From the NCBI RefSeq assembly GCF_010915705.1, contig NZ_JAAIKE010000006.1, forward strand, positions 1 through 64,000: a DNA stretch of 64,000 nt, read 5' to 3'. Position 1 is the first letter of the stretch, and every line of letters begins with the position of its first letter. The notes beneath the pieces were generated by a model. It was given only the letters and a program-made list of their open reading frames with translations. It had not been told where the DNA came from and ran no database searches. This document shows positions 1-8,784 of this stretch, one piece after another. The position numbers were made by a program, and so were the translations under genes. Origin of the DNA: Pseudotabrizicola algicola. Its GTDB lineage: Bacteria; Pseudomonadota; Alphaproteobacteria; Rhodobacterales; Rhodobacteraceae.

Positions 1-70
1 GGTAATCCTCCCCATGGTTAAGGGGATGCGGAAGTAGAATTTTCTCGGCAGGATGAACGAGGAGATTCCG

Positions 71-334
71 ATGAAGAAGAGCCGTTTCACCGAAGCCCAG
101 ATCATGGGCGTGCTGCGCCAGGCGGAGGGCGGGATGCCCGTTCCCGAGTTGTGCCGCGAGCACGGGATCAGCAGCGCGACGTTTTACAAGTGGCGGGCCA
201 AGTATGGCGGCATGGATGCATCCATGGTGAGCCAGATGAAGGCTCTTGAGGATGAGAACCGGCGGCTGAAGCGCATGTTCGCCGATCTCAGCATGCAGGC
301 CGATCTGCTTCGAGAAGCTCTTGGAAAAAAGTGA
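71..334 (+). CDS. IS3-family transposase OrfA (helix-turn-helix subunit)
   Basis: The 87-residue product starts MKKSRFTEAQI and has the typical IS3 OrfA plan: an N-terminal helix-turn-helix (EGGMPVPELCREHGISSATFYKW, given here only as its location, residues 18-40) and a C-terminal leucine zipper-like helix (LEDENRRLKRMFADLSMQ, about residues 59-76). OrfA binds the element ends and represses or, fused to OrfB, directs transposition. I chose the ATG at 71 because GAGGAG lies 6-8 bases upstream and family members start here; an in-frame ATG at 53 would add six residues. The end overlaps the orfB frame at a slippery site. Intact, but without a complete orfB it is probably only a regulator or inert. 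Confidence 0.85.
   Translation: MKKSRFTEAQIMGVLRQAEGGMPVPELCREHGISSATFYKWRAKYGGMDASMVSQMKALEDENRRLKRMFADLSMQADLLREALGKK
325..331 (+). other. Programmed -1 frameshift heptamer A AAA AAG
   Basis: The last orfA codons read gga aaa aag tga, so A AAA AAG is in the correct phase for tandem -1 slippage. The orfB frame is exactly the -1 frame and is open here. IS3 elements use this signal to make the OrfAB transposase. In this copy slippage would make OrfA joined to the OrfB N-terminus and then HsdR sequence. Confidence 0.7.
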
Positions 335-2085
335 CGCGGCCAGCTCAGCGCCGGGAGTTGGCCGAGAAGGCGGTGGCGATGAAGGGGGTCAGCATTGCGC
401 TGGCCTGTCGTGCGTTCGGCGTCAGCGAGACCTGTTTCCGCTACAGCCCGAAGCGTGACGACGAGAACGAGATGATCGCCGACCTGCTAGTCGGGCTGTA
501 TGATTTCATCTCGGAGGCCTGGACCGCCCGGATCACGGAGCTGGAGAAGGATCTGGTTCATGTGTCCGACGATCAGGAACGCGTAATCCGCACGCAGCAG
601 ATCGAATGGATGCGGAAGACCGAGATGGCTGTCGTGGTCAGCGACGAGCGGGGCGAGGTTCAGAAGTTCAAGAACTGGGGCCTCGACATCATCCCGCACC
701 GCAAGCGGATGAAAGATGGCTTAACGATCAAGGAAGTGGTCGGCGGACGGGAGGTCGAAAAGCGGCTCGACGTGGAAACTGCCTTCAAGCGCGATGACCA
801 CCCGTTCCGGATCGTGATCGTGTGCGCGATGTGGCTGACCGGCTTCGACGTGCCGTCACTGTCGACCCTGTATCTCGACAAGCCCCTGCAGGCGCACATT
901 TTGATGCAAGCCATCGCCCGCGCCAACCGGGTCAAGGAAGGCAAGAACAACGGCCTGATCGTCGATTATTGCGGGATCCTAAAGAACCTGCGGAAAGCAC
1001 TGGCCACGTTTGCAGGCCACACCGGAGGCAGTGGTCCGCTTGGCGGTGGCGAGGGTGAGCCAACCGTTGATCCGTTGAACCCGGAAGAGGCCCTGCTTGC
1101 CGAGCTTGCAGAGGCTATCCAGATCGTGCGCGAAGGCCTGCGAGCGGATGGCTTCGGCCTGGAACGGCTGCACGTGGAAGATGGCTTCAAAAAGCTGAAG
1201 GCACTCAAGGATGCCAAGGAACTCATCAACGCGAATGACGAGTCTCGGAAGCGGTTCGAAATCGCGGCACGGGCGGTGTTTCGCAAATACAAGTCCTGCC
1301 TGACCTTCGCGAAGGTCGAGACCTTCAAGTCTGACTATCAGGCAATCAACTACATCTACAGTTCGCTCCAAGAGGACAAGATGGCTGCTGATACGTCAGC
1401 GATCATCCAGAAGCTGAATGCAATTGTGGCGGAGGCCATCGACATCCGGCCTGATGGCGAGGGCGAGCGGGTCTTTGACATTTCAAAGGTTAATTTTGAA
1501 CTCCTGCGAAAAGAGTTTGCCAAAAGCGAACGCCCGGCCAGTGACGTTCAAGACCTCCGGACCGTTCTTCAGGAACGGCTGGCAAAGATGCTTGCGGCCA
1601 ACCCAACCTTGACTGACTTCCAGGACCGCTTCGACAAGATCGTGGCGGAATACAACAAGGAAAAGGACAAGAACACAATCGAGGCCACCTTCGAAGCGCT
1701 GATGAGGATTGCCGCCGATTTGGAAGATGAGGCGCAAGGCCACGTAGCGCTTGGCCTGACACTAGAACAAAAGCCCGTTTTCGACCTTCTGATGCGGGAT
1801 GACCTATCGAAAGAAGAGATCCGGCAGATCAAGTCAGTATCGGTCGAAATTTTGAAGGCGATACAAAGGCGCATGGAGGAGGTGCAAGACCTTTTTGAAA
1901 AGCAGAGCACCCGCGACGGGCTTCGCCAAGAGATCTATGACCTGCTTTACGATGACCGCACAGGTCTGCCCGCATCAAAGTATGGCGAAGATACGCTTTC
2001 CGAAAAGACGGACGCCATTTTCCAACACTTCATGCACCAATTTGACTATGGCACGGACGCTGGCGCGCATCCCCGCTCTGGATGA
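331..2085 (+). pseudogene. hsdR: In-frame chimera: IS3 OrfB N-terminus fused to type I restriction HsdR C-terminal part
   Basis: One open frame of 584 codons with a GTG start. Residues 1-56 are IS3 OrfB (MTRPAQRRELAEKAVAMKG and following). From residue 57 (YDFISEAW) the protein is HsdR: DMAVVVS-like EMAVVVSDE, GLDIIPHRKRM, AMWLTGFDVPSLSTLYLDKP and helicase motif VI QAIARANRV, followed by a long helical DUF3387-type C-terminus. The PD-(D/E)XK nuclease, Walker A, Walker B and most of RecA lobe 1 are absent, so cleavage and ATP-driven translocation are not expected. No hsdM or hsdS is in view. The ending YGTDAGAHPRSG is unlike the usual HsdR end and may be another truncation. An IS-mediated adjacent deletion is the simplest origin; an assembly join at the IS is the alternative. 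Confidence 0.8.
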
Positions 2086-2369
2086 GAACAGCAGATTTCT
2101 CTGTCTTAAACCTAAAAGCGCCCAAGCGGCAGATCTTGACTGGTCTGAGTTCGGTGATCTCACCCTGAAGGCTTCCAGCAGCCCTCAAGTGATCAACACC
2201 TGCATGGCGACCGAAGTGTGGAGCAGTTACCTTCGTTGCCCCAAAGCCCCTCTCCTAAAAATCGCGGCGAAGGGCGCACATCACAAAATCAACGCCTTAC
2301 AAAACCTTTGTCCCGGACCGGCCAAACTTTACCCCAAACGGCAGCAACTATGCCCCGATTTACAGGAGT
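2086..2369. other. Intergenic region without a recognised gene
   Basis: Between the hsdR remnant and the 3' end of the complex I subunit gene. Base composition is noticeably less GC-rich than the chromosome to the right. Short frames exist in several phases, but none has a ribosome site or a recognisable domain. It may be residual acquired DNA from the restriction locus. No right end of the IS is visible. Confidence 0.5.
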
Positions 2370-2681
2370 TCAGTGCGTCCACGCGCCGCGGCGGTCGGTG
2401 GCGAAGTTCTCGCCATAGCCGCGCGCGCGGATCAGCGGCTTGCGGGCCTTGGGCAGGACCACCTCGTAGTCGATGCCCTTCGCCTGCGCATAGGCCTCGG
2501 CCGCGTCGCGCGTGTCAAAGCGCAGACGAACCTGCGCCTGCGTGTCATCCGACGAGGTCCAGCCCATCAGCGGGTCCACCTCGCGCGCGGTGGCAGGCAC
2601 GAAATCCAGCACCCAACCCTTGGTCTTGGCCGTGCCGGATTGCATCGCGGTTTTGGCGGGCTGATAGATGCGGGCGCGCAT
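2370..2681 (-). CDS. NADH dehydrogenase accessory subunit, NDUFS4-like (ETC complex I subunit)
   Basis: The 103-residue protein ([20 protein letters not shown] at its start) matches the ETC complex I subunit family, the alphaproteobacterial relative of mitochondrial NDUFS4/18 kDa. Hallmarks are the WVLDFVP segment, the GWTSSDDT motif and the [16 protein letters not shown] helix near the middle. It should sit on the peripheral arm of respiratory complex I, stabilising the N-module. The ATG at 2681 has AGGAGG seven bases upstream; the longer open frame to 2762 has no such site. The gene stands alone, divergent from uvrB and away from the nuo operon, which is usual for this accessory subunit. 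Confidence 0.88.
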   Translation of the reverse strand: MRARIYQPAKTAMQSGTAKTKGWVLDFVPATAREVDPLMGWTSSDDTQAQVRLRFDTRDAAEAYAQAKGIDYEVVLPKARKPLIRARGYGENFATDRRGAWTH

Positions 2682-2975
2682 GGGAAACCTCCTGAACAGA
2701 CAGCCCCCATATGCCGGAAAACGGGGGGAAAGTGCAAGCACGAAGGCACGGGGGCAGCGCAAGGCAAGGGCTGCCGGTTGACCACGGGGTGTGGGTGGGG
2801 TGTGGTGCGATCAACCGGCAGCGTCAGTTGCTGCTTGCCTGTTGACTGTGCCAAACTCCGCCCCGCCCTTCAACCAAAAGATGCAATTTTTCATCGTGTT
2901 TTCGTTAAAATTGAACGGCACTTCTTAACCTTGACGCAACGAGGGTTAATGTTCCCCTCACAGCCTCTTTAACCG

Positions 2976-2990
2976 GAACAAAAACGGAAT
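2976..2990 (+). promoter_or_regulatory. Candidate LexA (SOS) box upstream of uvrB
   Basis: GAAC-N7-GAAT lies 42 bases before the uvrB start. The alphaproteobacterial LexA operator is GAAC-N7-GAAC, so this is one mismatch from consensus. The box lies between weak hexamers TTTAAC (from 2969) and TACATT (2991), where a repressor could block RNA polymerase. uvrB is a common SOS target. Experimental support cannot be seen here. Confidence 0.5.
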
Positions 2991-3031
2991 ACATTGACCT
3001 TTCCGCGACTCGACCGGAGCGAAGGACCGCC

Positions 3032-5212
3032 ATGCCCCACAACAATGCCAACGCCCTGACCGCCCGCCCCGAGGTCTTGACCCGGCCCAAGCTGGAAGGC
3101 GGGCGGCGCTTTGTGATGTCGACCCCGTTTCAGGCCGCAGGCGACCAGCCCACCGCCATCGCCGAACTGGCAGCGGGGGTGCTGGCCGGAGAGCAAAATC
3201 AGGTGCTGCTCGGGGCCACCGGCACCGGCAAGACCTTCACCATGGCCAAGATCATCGAGGAAACCCAGCGCCCCGCCATCATCCTTGCGCCCAACAAGAC
3301 TCTGGCCGCGCAATTATACGGCGAATTCAAAGGCTTCTTTCCCGACAACGCGGTGGAATACTTCGTTTCCTACTACGATTACTACCAGCCCGAGGCCTAT
3401 GTGCCCCGCTCGGACACCTATATCGAGAAGGAAAGCCAGATCAACGAACAGATCGACCGCATGCGCCACTCGGCCACGCGGGCGCTGCTCGAGCGGGACG
3501 ATGTCATCATCGTCGCCTCTGTCTCCTGCATTTACGGCATCGGCTCGGTGGAAACCTATTCGGCGATGACGCAGGATCTGGTGGTCGGGCAAAGCTATGA
3601 CCAGCGCAAGGTCATGGCAGAACTGGTGGCGCAGCAATACCGCCGCAACGATCAGGCGTTCCAGCGCGGCAGTTTCCGCGTGCGCGGCGACAGTCTCGAG
3701 GTCTGGCCCGCCCACCTCGACGACCGCGCGTGGCGGTTCAGCTTTTTCGGCGAAGAGCTTGAATCCATCGTGGAATTCGACCCGCTGTCGGGGGCCAAGA
3801 CCGACACGTTCAAGCAGATCCGCATCTATGCCAACAGCCATTACGTCACCCCGCGCCCGACGATGCAGCAGGCGGTTCTGGGCATCAAGAAAGAGCTGCG
3901 CCAGCGGCTCGACCAGCTGGTGAACGAAGGCAAGCTGCTCGAAGCCCAGCGGCTGGAACAGCGCACCAATTTCGACCTCGAGATGCTGGAGGCCACCGGC
4001 GTGTGCAACGGCATCGAGAACTATTCGCGCTACCTGACGGGCCGCGCCCCGGGCGAGCCGCCGCCGACCCTGTTCGAATTCATTCCCGACAATGCCATCG
4101 TCTTTGCCGACGAATCCCATGTCTCGGTGCCGCAGATCGGCGCCATGTATAAAGGCGACTACCGGCGCAAGTTCACGCTGGCCGAACACGGCTTCCGCCT
4201 GCCCTCCTGCATGGACAACCGCCCGCTGAAGTTCGAGGAATGGGATGCGATGCGCCCGCAATCGGTGTTCGTCTCCGCCACCCCCGCCGCGTGGGAGATG
4301 GAGCAGGCCGGCGGCGTCTTTACCGAACAGGTGATCCGCCCCACCGGCCTTGTCGATCCGGTCGTCGAGATCCGCCCCGTCGAGATGCAGGTCGATGACC
4401 TGCTGGATGAGATCCGCAAGGTCGCGGCGCAGGGCCTGCGCGTGCTGGTCACCACGCTGACCAAGCGCATGGCGGAAGACCTGACGGAATATTTCCACGA
4501 ACAGGGCATCCGCATCCGCTACATGCACTCCGACATCGACACCATCGAACGCATTGAAATCCTGCGTGATTTGCGGCTGGGGGCCTTTGATGTGCTGGTC
4601 GGCATCAACCTCTTGCGCGAAGGCCTCGACATTCCCGAATGTGGTCTGGTGGCGATCCTCGATGCGGATAAAGAGGGCTTCCTGCGCTCGGAAACCTCGC
4701 TGATCCAGACCATCGGCCGCGCCGCCCGCAACGCCGAAGGCCGTGTCATCATGTATGCCGACCGCGTGACGGGCAGCATGGAACGTGCGCTTCGCGAAAC
4801 CAACCGCCGCCGCGAAAAGCAACTCGCCTATAACGAGGCGCATGGCATCACCCCGCAGACGGTGAAAAAGAACGTCGAGGATGTGCTGCAAGGGCTGTGG
4901 CAGGGCGATACCGACATGGCCCGCGTCACCGCCAAGGTCGACAAGCCGATGATCGGCCAGAACCTTGCCGCCCATCTCGATGCCCTGCGCCTGCAGATGC
5001 GCAAGGCCGCCGAGAACCTCGAGTTCGAGGAAGCCGCCCGCCTGCGCGACGAGGTCAAGCGGCTGGAGGCGGTGGAGCTGACGGTGGCAGATGACCCGCT
5101 GGCCCGTCAATCCGCCGTCGAGGAAGCGGTGGACGAGGCGCAGAAGATGACAGGCCGCAGCACCGCGGGCCGCCCCGGCCAGCGCGGCGGCGTCAAACGG
5201 CGCAAGCGTTAG
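3032..5212 (+). CDS. uvrB: Excinuclease ABC subunit B
   Basis: UvrB is the damage-verification subunit of nucleotide excision repair; it is loaded by UvrA, opens the helix with a beta-hairpin and recruits UvrC. In the 726-residue protein Walker A GATGTGKT is at residues 61-68, the beta-hairpin region carries [12 protein letters not shown], helicase motifs include the DESH box (ADESHV) and QTIGRAARN, and a C-terminal UVR motif ([17 protein letters not shown]) binds UvrC. Length is slightly above the usual 670 because of an N-terminal extension of about 25 residues; the GAAGGA before the ATG at 3032 supports the long start. It is monocistronic, converges by 4 bases on the next gene, and has a candidate LexA box upstream. 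Confidence 0.97.
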   Translation: MPHNNANALTARPEVLTRPKLEGGRRFVMSTPFQAAGDQPTAIAELAAGVLAGEQNQVLLGATGTGKTFTMAKIIEETQRPAIILAPNKTLAAQLYGEFKGFFPDNAVEYFVSYYDYYQPEAYVPRSDTYIEKESQINEQIDRMRHSATRALLERDDVIIVASVSCIYGIGSVETYSAMTQDLVVGQSYDQRKVMAELVAQQYRRNDQAFQRGSFRVRGDSLEVWPAHLDDRAWRFSFFGEELESIVEFDPLSGAKTDTFKQIRIYANSHYVTPRPTMQQAVLGIKKELRQRLDQLVNEGKLLEAQRLEQRTNFDLEMLEATGVCNGIENYSRYLTGRAPGEPPPTLFEFIPDNAIVFADESHVSVPQIGAMYKGDYRRKFTLAEHGFRLPSCMDNRPLKFEEWDAMRPQSVFVSATPAAWEMEQAGGVFTEQVIRPTGLVDPVVEIRPVEMQVDDLLDEIRKVAAQGLRVLVTTLTKRMAEDLTEYFHEQGIRIRYMHSDIDTIERIEILRDLRLGAFDVLVGINLLREGLDIPECGLVAILDADKEGFLRSETSLIQTIGRAARNAEGRVIMYADRVTGSMERALRETNRRREKQLAYNEAHGITPQTVKKNVEDVLQGLWQGDTDMARVTAKVDKPMIGQNLAAHLDALRLQMRKAAENLEFEEAARLRDEVKRLEAVELTVADDPLARQSAVEEAVDEAQKMTGRSTAGRPGQRGGVKRRKR

Positions 5213-5784
5213 CCCGCCGTCTCCAGCCACAGCACCCCGTCGCGGTAACCGCCGCGCCGGACATGTCCGGGCTGCGCCACTTCGGGGAAATCCCCGGCCC
5301 AGTCGCGAAAGCGGTCATTGCTCAGCACCCCGATCCCCAGATCGCGCGCGGTGCGCAGGATGAACGGGTCGGCCTGCTCTCCCTTTGGCACCACCAGCAC
5401 CTGATCTTCCGACAGGCCCAGCGCCCGCGCCAACGGCCCGTCATCCATATACCGCCCCGCCAGCTTGTATCCGGCATTGGCATCGAAGACAACGCCCGGC
5501 TCATAGCCCTGCTCGCGCAGGGCGCGCAGCACTTCCTTGAGCGTGTCGAGCCGCGGCTCGTCATTCTTCCAATGCATGATGTTGGACCCATCCACCAGAA
5601 TCGCGCCCCGCCTTTCCACGCGCCTTGGCCGCCGCGGCACAGGCGGGCGGCGCAGCATCAGCGCCAGCGCCAGAAGCGTTGCCGCCAGCGCCAGAGCCAC
5701 AGGCTCCGACCGCGCAGAACCGGTTGCCCCGTATCCGAACAGGGCGACGGCAAGAGACATCAGAAACAACAGATTGGTCATCAT
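5209..5784 (-). CDS. Membrane-anchored NYN/PIN-type ribonuclease (Zc3h12a-like)
   Basis: The 191-residue protein has two N-terminal hydrophobic helices (about residues 3-19 and 27-44), an arginine/proline-rich linker (46-59), then a compact NYN domain. The acidic nuclease residues are visible: D65 in [12 protein letters not shown]101 in VVFDAN, D139 in GEQADPFI, and D157/D161 in LSNDRFRDW, the last motif being typical of Zc3h12a-like RNases. I infer a metal-dependent endoribonuclease tethered to the inner face of the cytoplasmic membrane; the RNA target is unknown. Tandem ATGs at 5784 and 5781 have no strong ribosome site. The stop overlaps the uvrB stop by 4 bases, tail to tail. Confidence 0.75.
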   Translation of the reverse strand: MMTNLLFLMSLAVALFGYGATGSARSEPVALALAATLLALALMLRRPPVPRRPRRVERRGAILVDGSNIMHWKNDEPRLDTLKEVLRALREQGYEPGVVFDANAGYKLAGRYMDDGPLARALGLSEDQVLVVPKGEQADPFILRTARDLGIGVLSNDRFRDWAGDFPEVAQPGHVRRGGYRDGVLWLETAG

Positions 5785-5920
5785 CCGCGCAGGCTAACGC
5801 AGAGAAACGGGCGGCACCAAGGCGGAAATAGATGCAATTTGTGGCACCGGCCCTTGGATCGCGGGTCCCGAGCCGCTACCTCTGGGCCAGACCTTGCCGC
5901 CAGCCAGACCAGGACCGCCC

Positions 5921-6139
5921 GTGCTCAAGAAATTCCTCGACCCGAACCACCCGTTCTTCGCCAATGCGCTGGTGCGCTGGCTCTCTGCCGGTATTCCGGT
6001 GATCTGGGCGGGGGTGGAATTCGTCAACGGCAGCCCCGGCTGGGGCTTCGTCTTTGCCGCGCTCGGCGCGCTGGCCTTCTGGGTGCTGATCGTGCGCGGG
6101 CCGGACAAGCCGCAAGGCCCCGGCAAGCCTCAGGACTGA
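5921..6139 (+). CDS. Small two-helix membrane protein, conserved hypothetical
   Basis: The GTG start at 5921 gives 72 residues beginning VLKKFLDPNHPFFANALVRW; a TTG at 5894 would add nine less plausible residues. Two hydrophobic stretches (about residues 14-30 and 36-53) make a helical hairpin, followed by a polar GPDKPQGPGKPQD tail. The FLDPNHPFF opening recalls small membrane proteins common in Rhodobacterales, but I assign no function. The 3' end overlaps the end of the parA-like gene on the other strand by 10 bases. Confidence 0.6.
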   Translation: MLKKFLDPNHPFFANALVRWLSAGIPVIWAGVEFVNGSPGWGFVFAALGALAFWVLIVRGPDKPQGPGKPQD

Positions 6140-6756
6140 AGCCGCGCCATGATCTCGTCGGCCAGCGCGGCAATCTCCACCGCCGCCGCCGATTTGCCGC
6201 CTTCGGCCACGCCGAGCCCGTGGCCCATCGACTCGGCATAGGCCACGCGCTGGCCCAGACGCGCGCTTGCCACCTCGGCAAGGGCGCCCGCCGCCGCCGC
6301 CACCTCCTCGCCCAGCCGCGTGCCCGCCTTGCAGCGGTTCAGCACGATCAGGCAGGGGCGACTTTCGCGCGCGGCAAGGTCCAGCACGCCGTCGGTGGCC
6401 CACAGGTCGACATGGCTCGCCGCGACGGGGATCAGCACCAGCGAGGCCTCGCGCAGGCTGGGCCGCAGATCGGCGTCGATCTTGGGCGGCGTGTCGATGA
6501 TCACGATGTCATGGGCCTTGCGCAGTTTTTCGCACTCATAGCCCACGCCCCATGCGCTGGCGGTCGAAAGCTCCATCCCCGGATCGCCCAGACGCTCGCG
6601 CCGCGTCATGAACCAACGGCCAAGCGAGCCCTGCGGATCGGTGTCGAGCAAGGCCACCGTCACCCCCCGCCGCGCCAGCTCCACCGCCAGATTGACCGAA
6701 AGCGTGGTCTTCCCCGACCCACCCTTCTGCTGCGCGACCGTGATGACCTGACCCAT
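6130..6756 (-). CDS. Orphan ParA/MinD-family ATPase
   Basis: The 208-residue protein has the deviant Walker A of ParA (QQKGGSGKTT, residues 9-18, with signature lysine K11), the DTDPQGS switch motif and IIDTPP as Walker B. No DNA-binding N-terminal extension is present, so it is a small type Ib-like ParA. No parB or parS lies beside it, and the locus is not an origin region, so positioning of a protein cargo, as with PpfA-type orphan ParAs, is more likely than chromosome partition. GGGAGTG upstream supports the ATG at 6756. It may be read through from the HNH-like gene upstream (96-base gap). Confidence 0.8.
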   Translation of the reverse strand: MGQVITVAQQKGGSGKTTLSVNLAVELARRGVTVALLDTDPQGSLGRWFMTRRERLGDPGMELSTASAWGVGYECEKLRKAHDIVIIDTPPKIDADLRPSLREASLVLIPVAASHVDLWATDGVLDLAARESRPCLIVLNRCKAGTRLGEEVAAAAGALAEVASARLGQRVAYAESMGHGLGVAEGGKSAAAVEIAALADEIMARLQS

Positions 6757-6852
6757 GAAGCACTCCCGTTGCTGCGGTGCAGCATAGGGTGATTCGGGGT
6801 TGGGGGATAGGGGGATGGTTGGGAGGAGGCGTTCCAGAGATCGCCGATCAAT

Positions 6853-7689
6853 TCACACGATGGCTAAAGGAAGCTCAAGACACATCTCCAATCCACGTCC
6901 AGGAACTGGTCGAAATAAATCACCGACTCTAATCTGCGAGTTATACCTTATGAACATCTCACTTGGCGCTACCACTGCAAACCCCGCCACACAGTCCCTA
7001 TAAATTATCAAAAACGCTCCGAAATCAGTCTCATTAGACAAACTGTATCGGTAAGAAAACTTACTGCCAAAACTCTGCGAACGAGTCGCCATTTCGCCAA
7101 CGAACGGCAGAATTTCACAAATTTTTATAGGCGCCCCTGAAAAAATAAATGTGTCTACAGGGAGCCAGGTTACAGATATTCTTTTCGACTTATCCAAAAT
7201 TTCTTTTGTCTCATAGTACCAAAGCGCAGCCGTCTGCTTGGCCAACCATGGATTCAGCCAACGAGTATACAGCCTTCGGTTAACGGGCACCCTGAGAAGT
7301 TCACTTTTATGACCACCGAAGTCACAGTCTATCTCTTTTGCATCACTGCTCCAATCCTGAATGTAACTTAGAACTTCAGGGTAGTTATTTGCAACGCCCT
7401 GCATAAGTTGAAAAGTGTATGGGTTTTCAGCTTTTTCACTAACTGCATCTGCCGTAATTGATACAAACATGGAGGCGACCTGATCCAGCGAGGAAGTCCC
7501 ATGATTGCAGGACGAACATGCCGGGAACTCGAAACCCTTTGGTCTTATTTTATTTTGAAACAACGCGATCGGCGGAGCATGTTCAATAGTTGTGGCCAAA
7601 ACGCTGCCACCACAAAAAATGCAGAGCTTTCCCTCAACTAGCTTTCTGAGACCTTTATTTCTGCTACCCACGCGACGAACTACCCCCAA
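6853..7689 (-). CDS. Putative HNH-fold protein of unknown function, AT-rich (likely acquired)
   Basis: With the TTG at 7689 the product is 278 residues; a GTG at 7671 gives 272. Residues 23-63 hold C-F-C (C23, C26), IEHAPP (E36 H37) and [10 protein letters not shown] (C58, C61, N62, H63), the pattern of zinc-stabilised HNH endonucleases. The remaining 200 residues are aromatic-rich and not recognised by me. Base composition and codon use (many AAA, ATT, TTT and AGA codons) differ sharply from both neighbours, which suggests horizontal transfer. The start overlaps the thyX stop by 10 bases. Nuclease activity is an inference; a zinc-binding non-catalytic role is possible. Confidence 0.6.
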   Translation of the reverse strand: MGVVRRVGSRNKGLRKLVEGKLCIFCGGSVLATTIEHAPPIALFQNKIRPKGFEFPACSSCNHGTSSLDQVASMFVSITADAVSEKAENPYTFQLMQGVANNYPEVLSYIQDWSSDAKEIDCDFGGHKSELLRVPVNRRLYTRWLNPWLAKQTAALWYYETKEILDKSKRISVTWLPVDTFIFSGAPIKICEILPFVGEMATRSQSFGSKFSYRYSLSNETDFGAFLIIYRDCVAGFAVVAPSEMFIRYNSQIRVGDLFRPVPGRGLEMCLELPLAIV

Positions 7690-8585
7690 ACCCCCTCAAA
7701 CTCCCGCCACTCGCCCTTGCTCATCCCGCTGTCTTCCTGCGTCACCACCTCGCCCGCCAGACGCCGTTTCAGCACCGCGATCGCCTTGGCACTCAGCGTC
7801 ACCCCGCCCATGCGGTAATCCTCGAAGGCGGCATAGGCCAAAGGCACCCAGTCCTTGACGCAGGCCGCAATCGCCTCGGCATAGACGCGGATTTCATATT
7901 GGGCGTGGGCGTCGGCGCGCAGGCGCAGGAAGTGGAACAGGTTGTGCAGGTCGGTCTTCCAGTACCACTGGGTATAGGTGTTCATCGGCAGGTTCATCCG
8001 CGCGAGTTCCCGCGCCAGCCCCTGCTGACCGTCCTGCGACAACATCTGCTCATAGCTGTCAAACGCCTGCCCCGCGTCGCGTTTGAGCATTTCCAGCACC
8101 CGCGCGGCCTCGGCCCCCTCCAGCACCGCGCCGCGCCCCTGATTGTTGACCGTGCTCTGCGCGGCCAGCTGCTCGGGGGCGGGGATGTAGAATTCGCGGT
8201 CCAGAATCGAATAGCGGGCAGAGTATTCGTTCACATTGGCGGTGCGGTGGCGGATCCACTGGCGGGCCACGAAGACCGGCAGTTTCACATGCAGCTTGAT
8301 CTCGCACATCTCGAACGGGGTCGAATGCCAGTGCCGCATCAGATAGCGGATCAGCCCCTCGTCATTCGACACATGCTTGGTGCCGGCGCCATAACTCACG
8401 CGGGCGGCCTGCACGATGGCGGCATCGTCGCCCATGTAGTCGATCACGCGGATGAAGCCGTGGTCCAGCACCTCATGCGCGCGGTACAGATGCGCCTCCA
8501 TCCCCTCGCTCACCGCACGCAAGGTGGGGCGCGGCGTGCTGCGGGCAGCCTCGATTTCGGCGATCTGGTCAGGGGAAAGCGGCAT
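7680..8585 (-). CDS. thyX: FAD-dependent thymidylate synthase
   Basis: ThyX converts dUMP to dTMP with methylene-tetrahydrofolate, FAD and NADPH. The signature [15 protein letters not shown] (RHRx7S) is present, along with [20 protein letters not shown] before it and a C-terminal [20 protein letters not shown] segment that contacts nucleotide and flavin. The ATG at 8585 (301 residues, [11 protein letters not shown]) follows GAAAGG by eight bases; a GTG at 8615 would extend it by ten residues. Length is within the family range. The gene is followed with a 10-base overlap by the AT-rich HNH-like frame, which probably inserted at its 3' end. Confidence 0.95.
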   Translation of the reverse strand: MPLSPDQIAEIEAARSTPRPTLRAVSEGMEAHLYRAHEVLDHGFIRVIDYMGDDAAIVQAARVSYGAGTKHVSNDEGLIRYLMRHWHSTPFEMCEIKLHVKLPVFVARQWIRHRTANVNEYSARYSILDREFYIPAPEQLAAQSTVNNQGRGAVLEGAEAARVLEMLKRDAGQAFDSYEQMLSQDGQQGLARELARMNLPMNTYTQWYWKTDLHNLFHFLRLRADAHAQYEIRVYAEAIAACVKDWVPLAYAAFEDYRMGGVTLSAKAIAVLKRRLAGEVVTQEDSGMSKGEWREFEGVWG

Positions 8586-8784
8586 GGGACGGGCCTTTCG
8601 AATCCGGGCGTTCACAACATGTGGGCGTCATTGGCGCGCAGGATACGAGAGGTTGGGGAACCGTCGCAAGGGTGCGCGGCAATTCTGCATCAGGCGCCTG
8701 TGCAGGCGCATGGATTCATTGACACAATGCCGTGAGAAAGGCAGTTTTGTCCGCAAAATAACACCTATAATCGAGCAGGTAATC

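Larger units (their letters stand above)
1..498 (+). mobile_element. IS3-family insertion sequence remnant (IS407-like), 3' truncated
   Basis: Left part of an IS3-family element: a short leader, a complete orfA, a frameshift signal and about the first 56 codons of orfB. Similarity to transposase OrfB stops after the ADLLVGL segment (codon ending at 498), and the sequence then continues as hsdR. The DDE catalytic core and the right end are missing, so the copy cannot move by itself. The left terminal repeat would lie at or before base 1 and cannot be defined. The limit at 498 is inferred from protein family recognition, not from an alignment. Confidence 0.75.

Noticed and set aside
1-70. Left terminal inverted repeat of the IS3 element
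   Set aside because: The right end is gone and the left end is at the window edge, so no inverted pair can be shown.
3314-5230. 638-codon open frame antisense to uvrB
   Set aside because: Shadow of a high-GC gene; uvrB motifs are complete on the plus strand and the antisense product is His/Arg-rich without any domain.
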